DNA of 55,165 bases from Clostridia bacterium (GCA_017518975.1 JAFWTH010000072.1:1-55165); one strand, 5' to 3'; shown: positions 35,001 through 42,680, counted from the stretch's first letter. Notes: generated from the sequence alone by a model not told the origin. Made by a program: numbers and translations.

Positions 35001-38000
35001 TTGCCGCTCGACCCGTTTCCTCCGACGATCCCTCCCGTGGACTCGTTTCCTTCCACATAGGCGTAATTCGAGCAATTCGATACCGTGATATTGTTTCCGG
35101 CCTTTCCGACGATACCTCCGACGGCGTTCTTGCCCGACGCTTTCACGGGCGCTTTGTTCGTGCACCCGGATACCGAACAGTTGCTGTTGAGGTTGCCTAC
35201 GATACCTCCGGCGTAGCCGTCGGGACCGTTAATGATGCCTTCGTTTTTACAGTCGATCGCCTGCTTGCCGCTTCCGGAGAGGATCCCGATGATACCGCCT
35301 ACCGCCTTGCCGGCGGTGAGCGTACCGCTGTTCCGGCAGTTCTTCACCGTGCCGTAGCTTCTGCCCGCGATACCGCCCGCGTATACCTCTCCGCTCGTTT
35401 TGGAAGAGACGTTTCCGGTGTTTTCGCACCCGGAAACGGTGCCTCCGTTCTCGCCGACGATACCGCCGACGGAGCCCGCGGCGTTAGTGACCTCTCCTTT
35501 GTTGGCGCAGCCGGAGAGCGTTCCCTGGTTAACGCCCGCGATGCCGCCCGTATGGCTCGCGTTGCTTGATACTTTTAATTTGTTGGTACAGTCGGAAACG
35601 GTGCCGACGTTCCCGCCGACGATACCGCCGACCGTGGTGAAGACGCCGCCCGCGACAGCGCTCTGATTCTCGCATCCGGTGACGGTACCGGCGTTCGTGC
35701 CGATTATGCCGCCCGTTTGCTCGCCGTTCGCGGTGACCGCCGAACGGTTCGTACAATCGCTGATCACGGCGCCTCCATAGCTCAGACCCGCGATGCCGCC
35801 CGTCGAAGATCCGCCGGTCGGGGACTTTCTGCTATCGCAGCCCTTTACGGTGCCGTTGCAACCGCCGATAACGCCTCCCGTTGCCTGTCCTCCGGTGACC
35901 GTCCCGCTGTTCGTGCAGTTTTCGACCGTCCCGCTCGGGTCGGCCCCGTCTTCAAACTCGCCGAGCATCCCGACGACGCCGCCGGCGTATATGTTGCCGT
36001 TCACCTTGCCGGTGTTGCTGCAGGAGGCGACCTTCGCGCCGAATAAGGCGTATCCTGCTACGCCTCCGCAAGAATTATTCTTACATTTTACGGTACCGGA
36101 ATTGGTGCACGCGGTGATTTCGCACGTCGCCAGACCCGCGATGCCGCCCGCGGACGCGCCCTCGGCCTCTACGGTCGCCGTCTCCAGATTCTGACAGTTA
36201 TCGACGGAAGAGCCGACCTGTCCGACTCCGACGATACCGCCCGTAACGTTGAGACCGTTGACGCTTCCCGCGTTCGTACATCCTGTTATCGGCGAGAAGG
36301 CCTCGCCGATTATCCCGCCGGCGTTCTGCGTTGTGCCGGAGACGCTGCCGGTATTGTGACAGTCGCTGAGGAAACCTTCGGACGCCTGACAGCCGACGAC
36401 CCCGCCGACCGTCATTTCTCCGGAAACGGTACTCTCGTTCGAACATCCGGAGATCCCGGCTCCGGAGCTTGCGTATCCGATCACGCCTCCGAGATAAAGG
36501 CCCGTTCCGGTGACGGTTCCCTTATTGACGTCGTCCTTGAATTTCGCTTTGCCTCCGCCCGCGACGCCGCCGACGATCCCGTCGCCCGAAACCGGCCCGT
36601 TGTTCGTACAGGACGTCATCTCTCCGTTGCACGCGCCCGCGACGCCGCCGGTATCCATGTTGCCTTTGATCTCGGCGTTGTTGTGACAGTCGTTGATTAT
36701 TTCCGCGTAGCCCGCGACGCCGCCGACGTAATCTTCTCCGCTTACCTGGCCGCTGTTCGAGACTCCGCTAATCGTACCCGGGAACATTCCGATAAGACCG
36801 CCGACGTACTTGACGCCTTCGACCTTACCCGAGTTGGAGATGAGCTCCGCTTTGCCGTTTCCTGCCAGATATCCGACGACGCCGCCGGTATACGTTTCCG
36901 TGCCGGTGACCGAGGCAAGGGAGAGGCCGGAGCAGTTTCTGACGACGCACAGGGCGATGCCGACGACTCCGCCCGTGTACGTTTTGCCCGTGACCTTGCC
37001 GCCGTTGGTGCATCCGGTCACGACGGAGGTGGACTCCGCGCTGCCGACGACGCCGCCGACCGACGCGTCCCCGCTTACCGTCCCGGTATTGGAAGAGTTT
37101 TTGACAGTTGTCTTAATATATCCGGCGATACCGCCGACGTAGTCCGTTCCGTTGACCGTGCCCGCGTTCGAGCAGTTCTCGATTATCCCGTACGCGTTTC
37201 CCGCTACGCCGCCGGTGCGCCCGTCCCCTCTGGTTCCGGTAACGGTCGCGCCGCTTTTATTATGACAGTTCAGAACGTCCTTTATCGTCCAGCCTACGAC
37301 GCCTCCGACGCCGTAACTGCCGCTGACGGACCCGGAATTCGAGCAGTCCGTGATCGCGCAGTTGGCGATGCCGACCACGCCGCCGGTGTACTCGCCGCCG
37401 GTGACGGCGGCGCCCGTCAGATTCTCGCATCCCGAGAACGTGCTGTATTTATCCGCGGCTCCCGCGATACCGCCGGTGAAGTCGCCGCCGGTGACCGCGC
37501 CGCTGTTCTTACATCCTGATATCGCGCCCTCGGCAAGTCTGCCGGTGATACCGCCGTTGAGCATGGAGGCGCCTGTCACTTTACCCGTGTTGGTACAGTT
37601 CTCGATACTGCCGCCATTGCTGCTGTCTCCGACGATACCGCCCGCGAAGTCGTCGCCGTTCACCTCGCCGCTGTTCGAGCAGTCCCTGACCGTGCTTCCG
37701 TTGTTCCAGCCGACGATGCCGCCGAAGGCGTTGTCGACGACGGTTATCGTTATCGTGCCGGAGGCCTCGTTGCTTGTCGCTGTTCCGTGCCCGAACGGGC
37801 TGACTCCGGTCACCTCGCCTGAGAACGAGCATTTCTCGATCAGACCCGTCCCGAGATCCTCGGATTCGGTGCTTGAGAGCGCGTCGGAACGGCTTACCTG
37901 TCCGACCACGTTGTTGGCCCAGCCGACGATACCGCCGATGCCCGTGCCGAATCCCCCGACCGAAGCGGAGGAGGAACAATTGATTATTTTTGAATCCTTT

Positions 38001-38824
38001 GCGGCGCAGCCGACCGCGCCTCCGACGTAGTCTCCGCCGGAGACCGTACCGGAGAACGAACAGTTCTCAAGAGTTCCGTAGCAGCATCCCGCGATGCCGC
38101 CGACGTAGTTCCCGCCGGAAACGCTGCCGCTCACGTTCAGTTTTCTGACCGTTCCGGTCACGTGACCGAACAGACCCGCGTAATCGGATGATCCGCTAAT
38201 GAACAGACCGGTGATACTGTGTCCGTCGCCGTCAAAGACGCCGTCAAATGTGATATCCCACGCGCGTCCGATCGGCTCCCAGCTGACGTCGCCTCCGCAG
38301 ACGGAGGAAAGATCGACGTCTTTCGTCAGCCTGACGGTCTTTCCCGCGCATGATTCTCCGCCGTTGACGATCGCGGCGAGATCCATAAGATCCTCCGCCG
38401 TCGAGATCTTCCACGGATCGGTCTCGGTCCCGCTCCCGTTCAAAGACGCCGTATCCGCCGTCCCTGAGCTTCCGCCGCGAAGCGAGATGTTTTTCGGTAT
38501 CGGAGCGTCGCTCCTCTCGGGGACCACGACGACGAGTTCGCCGTCGGAAACGGGTCCGGGAAGCGCCGAAGCGACGCCTTCATCGTCCCCGAAGAATTCG
38601 ATCTTCGGCTCCCACTCGTTGATAATCAACGGCTCGCCCGTTTCGGGGAGCGAAAGCTTTTTCGGATCGGCCCCCGGGCTGAGCCCGTTCTCCGCTTTCT
38701 TTGCGACGATAAGCTTTCCCGCCGAAGCGTCGGCCGCCCCGACGGAGACAGCCCCCGCGGGTATCAGACCGACGATCATCACCAGGGCGATCGCCCATGC
38801 CGTAAGTCTGCTGAATCTTGACAT
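29099..38824 (-). CDS. Giant (3241-residue) GLUG-repeat SLH surface protein
   Basis: Signal peptide 1-31. From about 128 to 1640 there are roughly fifty GLUG-type repeats of about 28 residues (GGIAGCCYGTLENCSFSGTV style, predicted beta-solenoid), with a second GLUG block at 1665-1915. Then come InlB/Listeria-Bacteroides repeats (GWNTKADGTGTAY at about 1928-2005, also 2135-2203 and 2369-2515) alternating with two discoidin-like (F5/8 type C) domains at about 2005-2130 and 2209-2368. Next are Cys-rich GHD repeats (about 2575-2980), and three C-terminal SLH domains at 3068-3241. It is a wall-attached adhesin or glycan-binding scaffold. Start ATG 38824 has GGAGGAAG upstream. SLH domains are C-terminal here but N-terminal in the beta-helix proteins. 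Confidence 0.88.
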   Translation of the reverse strand: MSRFSRLTAWAIALVMIVGLIPAGAVSVGAADASAGKLIVAKKAENGLSPGADPKKLSLPETGEPLIINEWEPKIEFFGDDEGVASALPGPVSDGELVVVVPERSDAPIPKNISLRGGSSGTADTASLNGSGTETDPWKISTAEDLMDLAAIVNGGESCAGKTVRLTKDVDLSSVCGGDVSWEPIGRAWDITFDGVFDGDGHSITGLFISGSSDYAGLFGHVTGTVRKLNVSGSVSGGNYVGGIAGCCYGTLENCSFSGTVSGGDYVGGAVGCAAKDSKIINCSSSASVGGFGTGIGGIVGWANNVVGQVSRSDALSSTESEDLGTGLIEKCSFSGEVTGVSPFGHGTATSNEASGTITITVVDNAFGGIVGWNNGSTVRDCSNSGEVNGDDFAGGIVGDSSNGGSIENCTNTGKVTGASMLNGGITGRLAEGAISGCKNSGAVTGGDFTGGIAGAADKYSTFSGCENLTGAAVTGGEYTGGVVGIANCAITDCSNSGSVSGSYGVGGVVGWTIKDVLNCHNKSGATVTGTRGDGRTGGVAGNAYGIIENCSNAGTVNGTDYVGGIAGYIKTTVKNSSNTGTVSGDASVGGVVGSAESTSVVTGCTNGGKVTGKTYTGGVVGIALCVVRNCSGLSLASVTGTETYTGGVVGYLAGNGKAELISNSGKVEGVKYVGGLIGMFPGTISGVSNSGQVSGEDYVGGVAGYAEIINDCHNNAEIKGNMDTGGVAGACNGEMTSCTNNGPVSGDGIVGGVAGGGKAKFKDDVNKGTVTGTGLYLGGVIGYASSGAGISGCSNESTVSGEMTVGGVVGCQASEGFLSDCHNTGSVSGTTQNAGGIIGEAFSPITGCTNAGSVNGLNVTGGIVGVGQVGSSVDNCQNLETATVEAEGASAGGIAGLATCEITACTNSGTVKCKNNSCGGVAGYALFGAKVASCSNTGKVNGNIYAGGVVGMLGEFEDGADPSGTVENCTNSGTVTGGQATGGVIGGCNGTVKGCDSRKSPTGGSSTGGIAGLSYGGAVISDCTNRSAVTANGEQTGGIIGTNAGTVTGCENQSAVAGGVFTTVGGIVGGNVGTVSDCTNKLKVSSNASHTGGIAGVNQGTLSGCANKGEVTNAAGSVGGIVGENGGTVSGCENTGNVSSKTSGEVYAGGIAGRSYGTVKNCRNSGTLTAGKAVGGIIGILSGSGKQAIDCKNEGIINGPDGYAGGIVGNLNSNCSVSGCTNKAPVKASGKNAVGGIVGKAGNNITVSNCSNYAYVEGNESTGGIVGGNGSSGKITGCVNDASVTGGYDTGGIIGDASADITNCTNKASVTGSGTASGNAHGTGGIAGRMTSSGTVSKCLNEGDVSGTILTGGIVGISNNRSVTECRNEGRISSRITSYDDAMVGGIIGYISHASVKKCVNDQSFSAGKYSREVGGIVGRGMACTIELCRNYESITGNTDVGGIAAYVGADGSASKIHQCINSGDVNSINTGTSGNSRVGGILGYGDWGTQITQCVNDSGCKIDGEGKSAGGIVGYLKEAGKVSNSYNKGEVEGYNYVGGIAGDMENGSAMEYCMSYIDNSQISCGAGTGRYRGALVGWQKSSDSITLTYNYYINVTSLYPLGLDLSYDVAGKYIEYKKDGFKKKSNFKFDFDNVWAMGSNSPYLRFEGSVPTDPGPDDTPEEQPSEIRISNYEELCAFRDKVNSSADFSKTTVYLCADIDLRGENWEPIGNASAYFTGKFDGQGHTVYNLAVNMVGSPAGFFGVNSGTVRNLGVRGSVMAKGLLAYTGGVVGLNSGTVTSCAFSGGVEYKSDLISFSDIPVGGVVGYALEGTVSNCYSDGEVKGGTYTGGIVGLAACPVEKCFHYTGSVSGGRYYNGAVAGAVTSGAVRNCFALSGTAEKVLGFCSDYSNVSFKSESDSKGLSIVSSDNLGSEWVKGETHPELIALSYTATLAPNGGSGNAFSYGVSRFGDGKLPACPFTNGTKYFIGWNTKADGTGTAYDDRGTLSKNETLYAMWSDGYPYNTFTDDSGALVDNNSSTVWECGSLALGGTNAVTFTAQHAIRPFAIVFQTDGDCSAPPAWRLEAKVRDGDAWKVLAENDGTSLAVGGRRQIELKNVGDSYYSIFRIIWSGPSEALRVKDAFFLVKDLNRDVKMPLILHANDGTDRTENSSVLNGASAVLSNPFDSTEKFFLGWNTNANGTGKFYPHYSNLNVMGLTDLYGQWITASRYVKYNALKAYDSTTATVDGVPDHDNALSGKNNENYTMLVDGDETTKWCFSPRTDSTWYLEFETKDYITPVGYALVTANDTARYTGRNPKNWALEGLNGNGVWVVIDEVTDDTTLPGANYVQMVRSVRCAGEYCRFRISFRGLVSGSTFQLSELFLLTDGGARQPVLTFDPHGGEGSMAQAARPNYSSARLPANTFVREGYDFAGWNTKADGSGVAYRDEVWYRIDGDATLYAQWSKSPFRIVFLGEDGTTLFEDTVDAGALPVYRGPAPVKDADADASYVFSGWNPVIVPVKENTEYRVRFDRVANTYGDPVWTWSSDHKSATAVFTCINNPDKVERVVSNDVQVTSTPATCTDDGQNVYSASVSFLGKTYTGSDTVTVRALGHDIINHTAKAPTCTDVGWDAYDTCSRCSYSTYAEKAALGHDYQSAVTEPTCTEQGFTTHTCSRCGDTYTDDTVPATGHDYKLAGWIWTGFTSAKAKFICSHDASHVKNVNASISSVRTEPTAEKEGSVVYTAAVTFEGVKYTDNKTEIIAALGHDYVLDGWTWTGYGKAEAKFIDNNGGEPITLEGGITNVRTEPTCVKTGKVVYTASVIFEGAEYTDNKTETLKALGHDLTHHDAKAPTCTEIGWDAYDTCSRCDYSTYVEKAALGHDLAHHDAKAPTCTEIGWDAYDTCSRCDYSTYAEKAALGHDLTHHDAKAPTCTEIGWDAYDTCSRCDYTTFAEKAALGHDMIHHDAKAPTCTEIGWDAYDACSRCDLTTYAEKPAIGHEWGEPSYKWSDDLTECTASAVCTRDGSHVLTKTVKTNFVLTNPSTFETEGAGYYIASFENAEFEEQRKDVTVPAVSCPGGDDCPGKAFTDLPPITSYMHVPIDWAIVNRITYGATPTTFEPDKVCTRAQFVTFLWRTAGQPEPARTDNPFKDVKSDSYYYKAVLWAVEQGITLGTSKTTFTPNAEVTRGQVATFLWRCDGKPDPVRTDNPFVDAPTDAYYYPAVVWAVEKGITTGVTDDTFEPGSGCTRAQCVTFLYRQFGQD
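29890..30365 (-). repeat. Four tandem ~117-bp repeats in the giant gene
   Basis: Near-identical 117-bp units encode a 39-residue repeat with APTCTEIGWDAYDTCSRCD and EKAALGHD. The spacing between copies of GCGTCGTGATG (29988, 30105 and so on) is 117 bases. A more diverged copy lies near 30940-31060. The repeat is prone to copy-number change and to assembly collapse. Confidence 0.85.
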
Positions 38825-38901
38825 ATCGCTTCCTCCTTACTCAGCTTCCACTTTCGGATACGCCCGCGCACGCGCGAATGTATATTTATTCTTTCATATG
38901 A

Positions 38902-38930
38902 ATTTTAACATATCGGATCGGTAAATGCAA
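38902..38930 (-). promoter_or_regulatory. Promoter of the giant SLH gene
   Basis: On the minus strand: TTGCAT (38930-38925), 17-base spacer, TAAAAT (38907-38902), about 78 bases before the ATG. Confidence 0.6.
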
Positions 38931-38990
38931 TAACTACTTGAAGTTTATCGGACTTTGACCTTTTTTCCCGAAACGCCGTTTCCGTTCCAC

Positions 38991-39019
38991 TTGACTTTCA
39001 AGACGGCGTTTGGTATAAT
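38991..39019 (+). promoter_or_regulatory. Promoter of the small membrane pair (and perhaps lar genes)
   Basis: TTGACT (38991-38996), 17-base spacer, perfect TATAAT (39014-39019), 53 bases before ATG 39072. Confidence 0.8.
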
Positions 39020-39071
39020 TTTTATCAGAATAGACAATCCGTCTCAAGATCCTCAAGAAAGGAATCATACA

Positions 39072-39491
39072 ATGGCATGCTTTCTCGTACCGCTCGCAGA
39101 AGCGGTGATCACGTCCGTCGTGACGAAGATCGTCGAAAAAAAGGAAAAGGATCCCGTCCCCGTCGAGGTGAGTTTTAACGGAGAGATTACTGAAAAAGCG
39201 GAGAAGATTCCGTTTTCAAAAAAACTGAAATGGCTTAATATGATGCTCCTCGGCGGATCACTCCTGCTCGCATTCGAGCACGTCTGGCACGGAGAAGTGG
39301 TCCCGTTCTTCCCGTTTCTGACGGCGGCTTCCAATCCTGCGGACGCCGCGGAGATGTTCGGCGAGATGTCCACAGTCGGCGTTGCGATGGCAGCGCTCGT
39401 CACCGCAGTATGGGCGGTAATGCTCATCCTTTCGCGCGTGATCGAAAAAAGAGCGCTTAAGATCGGCAGAAAAACAGCCGCGGAAAGATAA
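39072..39491 (+). CDS. Small membrane protein of unknown function, pair member 1
   Basis: This 139-residue protein has the start MACFLVPLAEAVITSVVTKI, a charged cytoplasmic-looking loop (KKEKDPVPVEV), two clear transmembrane segments (WLNMMLLGGSLLLAFEHVW and MAALVTAVWAVMLILSRVI) and a basic tail. I do not recognise a characterised family. ATG 39072 follows AAAGGA; the longer frame back to 38955 crosses the promoter and is rejected. It forms a tight pair with the next membrane gene (11-base gap), suggesting a two-component membrane complex. Linkage to larBCE may be incidental, because a terminator-like hairpin intervenes. Confidence 0.75.
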   Translation: MACFLVPLAEAVITSVVTKIVEKKEKDPVPVEVSFNGEITEKAEKIPFSKKLKWLNMMLLGGSLLLAFEHVWHGEVVPFFPFLTAASNPADAAEMFGEMSTVGVAMAALVTAVWAVMLILSRVIEKRALKIGRKTAAER

Positions 39492-39502
39492 AGGTGTTCT
39501 GA

Positions 39503-39820
39503 GTGACTCTTCTTATCACGGTTTTCGCCGCGATCGCAAGTACGGTCGTATGGTATAAAAATGCGCCGGAAAGCGAGATGAGAGTCGGCGTCCTCGCGCT
39601 TATGTATTGGGGCGCGTCGTTGATGTGGCTCGTCGACGCGATTTTCGAGTATGCAGAACTTGGCGCGGGTTATTTCACGCCCGGTCTCAGAGATATGATC
39701 AACGACGCTTTTCTCGGTCTGTCCGTCGTCGCGCTCGGGCTGATCGTCTGGCTCGCGATCGTTCTCATCAAGGACCCGAAAGGCGTCGTCAAAGCGAAAC
39801 TTTTCAAAAAAAAGAACTGA
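39503..39820 (+). CDS. Small membrane protein of unknown function, pair member 2
   Basis: This 105-residue protein has three hydrophobic segments: residues 1-15 (MTLLITVFAAIASTV), about 28-47 (VLALMYWGASLMWLVDAIF) and about 70-90 (LGLSVVALGLIVWLAIVLI), ending in a lysine-rich KAKLFKKKN tail. GTG start at 39503, with AAGGTG 7 bases upstream. It is of unknown family and probably acts with the preceding membrane protein. Acidic residues sit between segments 2 and 3 (DAIFEYAELG), which could face outside. Confidence 0.75.
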   Translation: MTLLITVFAAIASTVVWYKNAPESEMRVGVLALMYWGASLMWLVDAIFEYAELGAGYFTPGLRDMINDAFLGLSVVALGLIVWLAIVLIKDPKGVVKAKLFKKKN

Positions 39821-39824
39821 TGAT

Positions 39825-39861
39825 AAAGCGGGCCTGCCGTTATCGGCGACCCGCTTTTCTT
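39825..39861 (+). terminator. Terminator-like hairpin before larB
   Basis: AAAGCGGG / CCCGCTTT outer stem with an inner TGCCG / CGGCG hairpin, then TCTTCT. The T-tract is imperfect, so read-through into larB is plausible; no clear promoter follows it. Confidence 0.6.
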
Positions 39862-39877
39862 CTGCAGGGGTATTCTT

Positions 39878-40633
39878 ATGAATTCGGAAATAAAAAAGCT
39901 CCTCGAAAACGTACGGGACGGAAAAACTGAAGTCGACGAAGCCCTTCTCCGTCTGCGCGCCGCGCCTTTTGAGGATATCGGCTACGCGAAGGTCGATCTT
40001 CACAGGGACGTCCGTCAGGGAGCGTCAGAGGTCATCTACGGCGCGGGCAAAAGTCCGGAACAGATCGTCGGAATAATCGATACGATGAAAAAAAACGGCC
40101 GCGAACGGATCCTCATCACCAGAATATCGGAAGACGTTGCGGATCAGATTGCGAAAAAACACCCGATTAAATATGATCGCGGCGCCCGTCTTGGCTCGAC
40201 CGGAGGTCCCATCGAGCCGGACGGAGCGGGGACCGTCGTAGTAGCGACGGGCGGAACGAGCGACGTACCCGTCGCCGAGGAAGCCGCGCTGACCGCGGAG
40301 TTCTACGGGAACGAGGTCGCACGTCTTTACGACGTGGGGGTCTCAGGGCTCCACCGTCTGCTCTCGCACAAGGATGAGATCATGCGCGCCACGGTCATCG
40401 TCGCCATTGCCGGGATGGAAGGCGCGCTCGCCAGCGTCGTCGGAGGACTCGCAGACTGTCCCGTGATCGCGGTGCCGACCTCCGTCGGATACGGCGCGTC
40501 GTTCGGCGGCGTCGCCGCACTCCTCGCCATGCTGAATTCCTGCGCGCCCGGAGTATCGGTCGTAAATATCGACAACGGCTTCGGCGCCGGTTATCTCGCG
40601 AATATGATAAATCATCCGGAGGCAAAAAAATGA
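39878..40633 (+). CDS. larB: Nickel-pincer cofactor biosynthesis carboxylase LarB
   Basis: This 251-residue PurE-like protein has a C-terminal AIR-carboxylase-type domain. Recognisable stretches are FEDIGYAKVDLHRDVRQGASEVIYG near the start, VVATGGTSDVPVAEEAA at about 121-137, GMEGALASVVGGLADCPVIA and PTSVGYGASFGGVAALLAML. LarB carboxylates and hydrolyses nicotinic acid adenine dinucleotide to begin synthesis of the nickel-pincer nucleotide used by lactate racemase (LarA) and relatives. The stop overlaps the ATG of larC (40630-40633). The order larB-larC-larE matches known lar operons; larA is not in the window. Confidence 0.95.
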   Translation: MNSEIKKLLENVRDGKTEVDEALLRLRAAPFEDIGYAKVDLHRDVRQGASEVIYGAGKSPEQIVGIIDTMKKNGRERILITRISEDVADQIAKKHPIKYDRGARLGSTGGPIEPDGAGTVVVATGGTSDVPVAEEAALTAEFYGNEVARLYDVGVSGLHRLLSHKDEIMRATVIVAIAGMEGALASVVGGLADCPVIAVPTSVGYGASFGGVAALLAMLNSCAPGVSVVNIDNGFGAGYLANMINHPEAKK

Positions 40634-41832
40634 AAACACTGTATCTCGATCTCGGTATGGGCGCGGCGGGCGATATGCTGACGGCGGCGCTTCTCGAGCT
40701 TATACCCGATCCCGACGCGTTCGTCGAAAAGCTGAACCGTGCGGGGATCCCGGGCGTCCGGATCGAAAGGGAGCGCTCGGTCAAGTGCGGGATAACCGGG
40801 ACTCACGTCCGGGTGACCGTGAACGGCGAGGAAGAGGGTGTGGGGCACGATCACCATCATAACCCGGAGCACGGTCATCACGGCAGTCCGGATGAGATCG
40901 CACATATAGTTGAAAGTCATATCGACGTTCCCGAAAAAGTAAAAAAAGATATTATCGCCGTTTACGGGCTCATCGCGGAAGCGGAAAGCTTCGTTCACGG
41001 AGTTCCCGTCACGGATATCCATTTTCACGAGGTCGGTACGATGGACGCGCTCGCGGACGTGACCGCGGTTTGTCTGCTTATGGATGAGATCTCTCCGGAT
41101 GAGACCGTAGCGTCGCCGGTCTGCACCGGTTTCGGAAAGGTCGCGTGCGCTCACGGGATACTTCCCGTCCCCGCTCCCGCGACGGCGTATCTTTTGCGAG
41201 GGATCCCCGCGTACGGCGGACGCATTGAGGGAGAACTGTGTACTCCCACCGGAGCGGCGCTTCTGAAACACTTCGTCGCGCGGTTCGGCGAATCGCCCGT
41301 TATCAGGGCTGAAAAGATCGGTTACGGGATGGGAACGAAGGATTTCCCCGCGGCAAACTGCGTCCGCGCGACGCTCGGGGAGACCGCGGGATCGGAAGAT
41401 TCCGTTTTCGAGCTGTCGTTCAACGTCGACGACATGACCGCGGAACAGATCGGATTCGCAGCGGAGGCGCTCTTTGCGGCGGGTGCGAGGGACGTTTACA
41501 CGGTGCCGACCGGAATGAAAAAAAACAGGCCGGGCACTCTTATCTCCGCGATATGCGACGCGGATCACAGAGACGCGGTCGTCGCGGCCGCATTCCGCCG
41601 CACATCGACTCTCGGCGTGCGCGAAGCGGCGTTGAAGAGGTATATCCTCGACCGTGAAACGGAACGGATCGAAACCCGGTACGGAACGATCAGACGAAAA
41701 AAATCGTGCGGGTACGGAGTCTCGCGCTTCAAATACGAATACGAAGACGTCGCCCGGGTCGCGAGAGATCAAGGAGTCTCCCTCGCGGAAGCGGAAGAGA
41801 TGATAGCGCGTGACGCGGAAAGAGATACTTGA
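40630..41832 (+). CDS. larC: Nickel insertion protein LarC, single frame
   Basis: This 400-residue protein has the LarC start YLDLGMGAAGDMLTAALLEL, a His-rich nickel-binding segment (HDHHHNPEHGHH, residues 73-84), DIHFHEVGTMDALADV, CTPTGAALLKHF, and the C-terminal TLGVREAALKRYIL region of LarC2. It inserts nickel into the organic pincer ligand in a CTP-dependent step. In Lactiplantibacillus larC is split and read by frameshift; here both parts lie in one uninterrupted frame. Start ATG 40630 overlaps the larB stop. Confidence 0.95.
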   Translation: MKTLYLDLGMGAAGDMLTAALLELIPDPDAFVEKLNRAGIPGVRIERERSVKCGITGTHVRVTVNGEEEGVGHDHHHNPEHGHHGSPDEIAHIVESHIDVPEKVKKDIIAVYGLIAEAESFVHGVPVTDIHFHEVGTMDALADVTAVCLLMDEISPDETVASPVCTGFGKVACAHGILPVPAPATAYLLRGIPAYGGRIEGELCTPTGAALLKHFVARFGESPVIRAEKIGYGMGTKDFPAANCVRATLGETAGSEDSVFELSFNVDDMTAEQIGFAAEALFAAGARDVYTVPTGMKKNRPGTLISAICDADHRDAVVAAAFRRTSTLGVREAALKRYILDRETERIETRYGTIRRKKSCGYGVSRFKYEYEDVARVARDQGVSLAEAEEMIARDAERDT

Positions 41833-41839
41833 GGACGGA

Positions 41840-42664
41840 ATGGACGAACTGCAAAATAAATACGAACAACTGAAAAAAGGACTGCTCGCGCTCGGGAGCG
41901 TCGCCGTCGCGTTTTCCGCGGGAGTGGATTCCACCTTTCTTTTGAAGGCCGCGCACGATACGCTCGGAGATAACGCGATCGCGATCACCGCGGAACACTC
42001 CGCTCTCACCCTTCGTGAGCGGGACGACGCCGTCCGTTTCTGCCGCGAACAGAACGTGCGCAGGATCGGATTCGAATTCGACTGTCTTTCCGTCGAAGGC
42101 TTCTCCGAAAATCCTCCCGACAGGTGTTACGTCTGCAAGAAGGCGATCTTCGGGAAGATCGCAGAGATCGCGAGGGCGAACGGGGTCGCCGCAGCAGCGG
42201 ACGGCACGAACGCCGACGACGCGGGAGAGCGTCGCCCCGGGATGCGCGCGCTCGCCGAGCTCGGTATAATAAGTCCCCTTCGGGACGCCGGTCTGACGAA
42301 AGCGGATATCCGGGCCCTCTCGAAGAAGCTCGGACTCGCAACGTGGGACAGGCCGTCCGGGGCGTGTCTCGCAACGAGAGTCCCGTACGGAGAGAAGATC
42401 ACGGCGAAAAAACTCGCTATGATCGGGGACGCGGAGGAGGCGCTTTTGAATCTCGGCTTCCGCGGAACAAGAGTGCGCTGTCACGGAGACATCGCGAGAA
42501 TAGAAGTCGAAAACGCGGATTTCGACAGGATGCTCGATCCCGCGATCCGCTCCGCCGTATCGGAAAAGCTGAAAGAGATCGGTTTTTTATACGTATCGCT
42601 CGATCTCGAGGGGTATAAAACGGGAAGTCTGGACCGCGCTCTGGATAAAGAAAAGACAGGTTGA
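41840..42664 (+). CDS. larE: Sulfur transferase LarE of nickel-pincer synthesis
   Basis: This 274-residue PP-loop ATP pyrophosphatase has SAGVDST at 26-32. C176 lies in RPSGACLATR, equivalent to the sacrificial cysteine of the founding LarE. Two further cysteines occur in DRCYVCK (C96, C99), so a three-cysteine, Fe-S-binding variant is possible. LarE adenylates and thiolates the carboxylates of the LarB product. I chose ATG 41840 (GAGGACGGA upstream) rather than the frame from 41810 that overlaps larC. It is the last gene of the lar set, followed by a terminator shared with the convergent YjbQ-like gene. Confidence 0.94.
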   Translation: MDELQNKYEQLKKGLLALGSVAVAFSAGVDSTFLLKAAHDTLGDNAIAITAEHSALTLRERDDAVRFCREQNVRRIGFEFDCLSVEGFSENPPDRCYVCKKAIFGKIAEIARANGVAAAADGTNADDAGERRPGMRALAELGIISPLRDAGLTKADIRALSKKLGLATWDRPSGACLATRVPYGEKITAKKLAMIGDAEEALLNLGFRGTRVRCHGDIARIEVENADFDRMLDPAIRSAVSEKLKEIGFLYVSLDLEGYKTGSLDRALDKEKTG

Positions 42665-42680
42665 AAAACCTGCCTTTTTT
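42651..42680. terminator. Bidirectional terminator, larE and YjbQ-like gene
   Basis: CAGGTT / AACCTG stem extended by AAAG / CTTT pairing, with T6 on the plus strand and A-rich sequence on the other side. It overlaps the last codons of larE. Confidence 0.75.

Noticed and set aside
33800..38250. Regularly spaced DNA repeats resembling a CRISPR or minisatellite array
   Set aside because: The spacing follows the GLUG codon repeats of one open frame; units vary in length and sequence and there are no cas genes.
38955..39071. N-terminal extension of the first small membrane protein
   Set aside because: It overlaps the TTGACT/TATAAT promoter and a ribosome site precedes ATG 39072.
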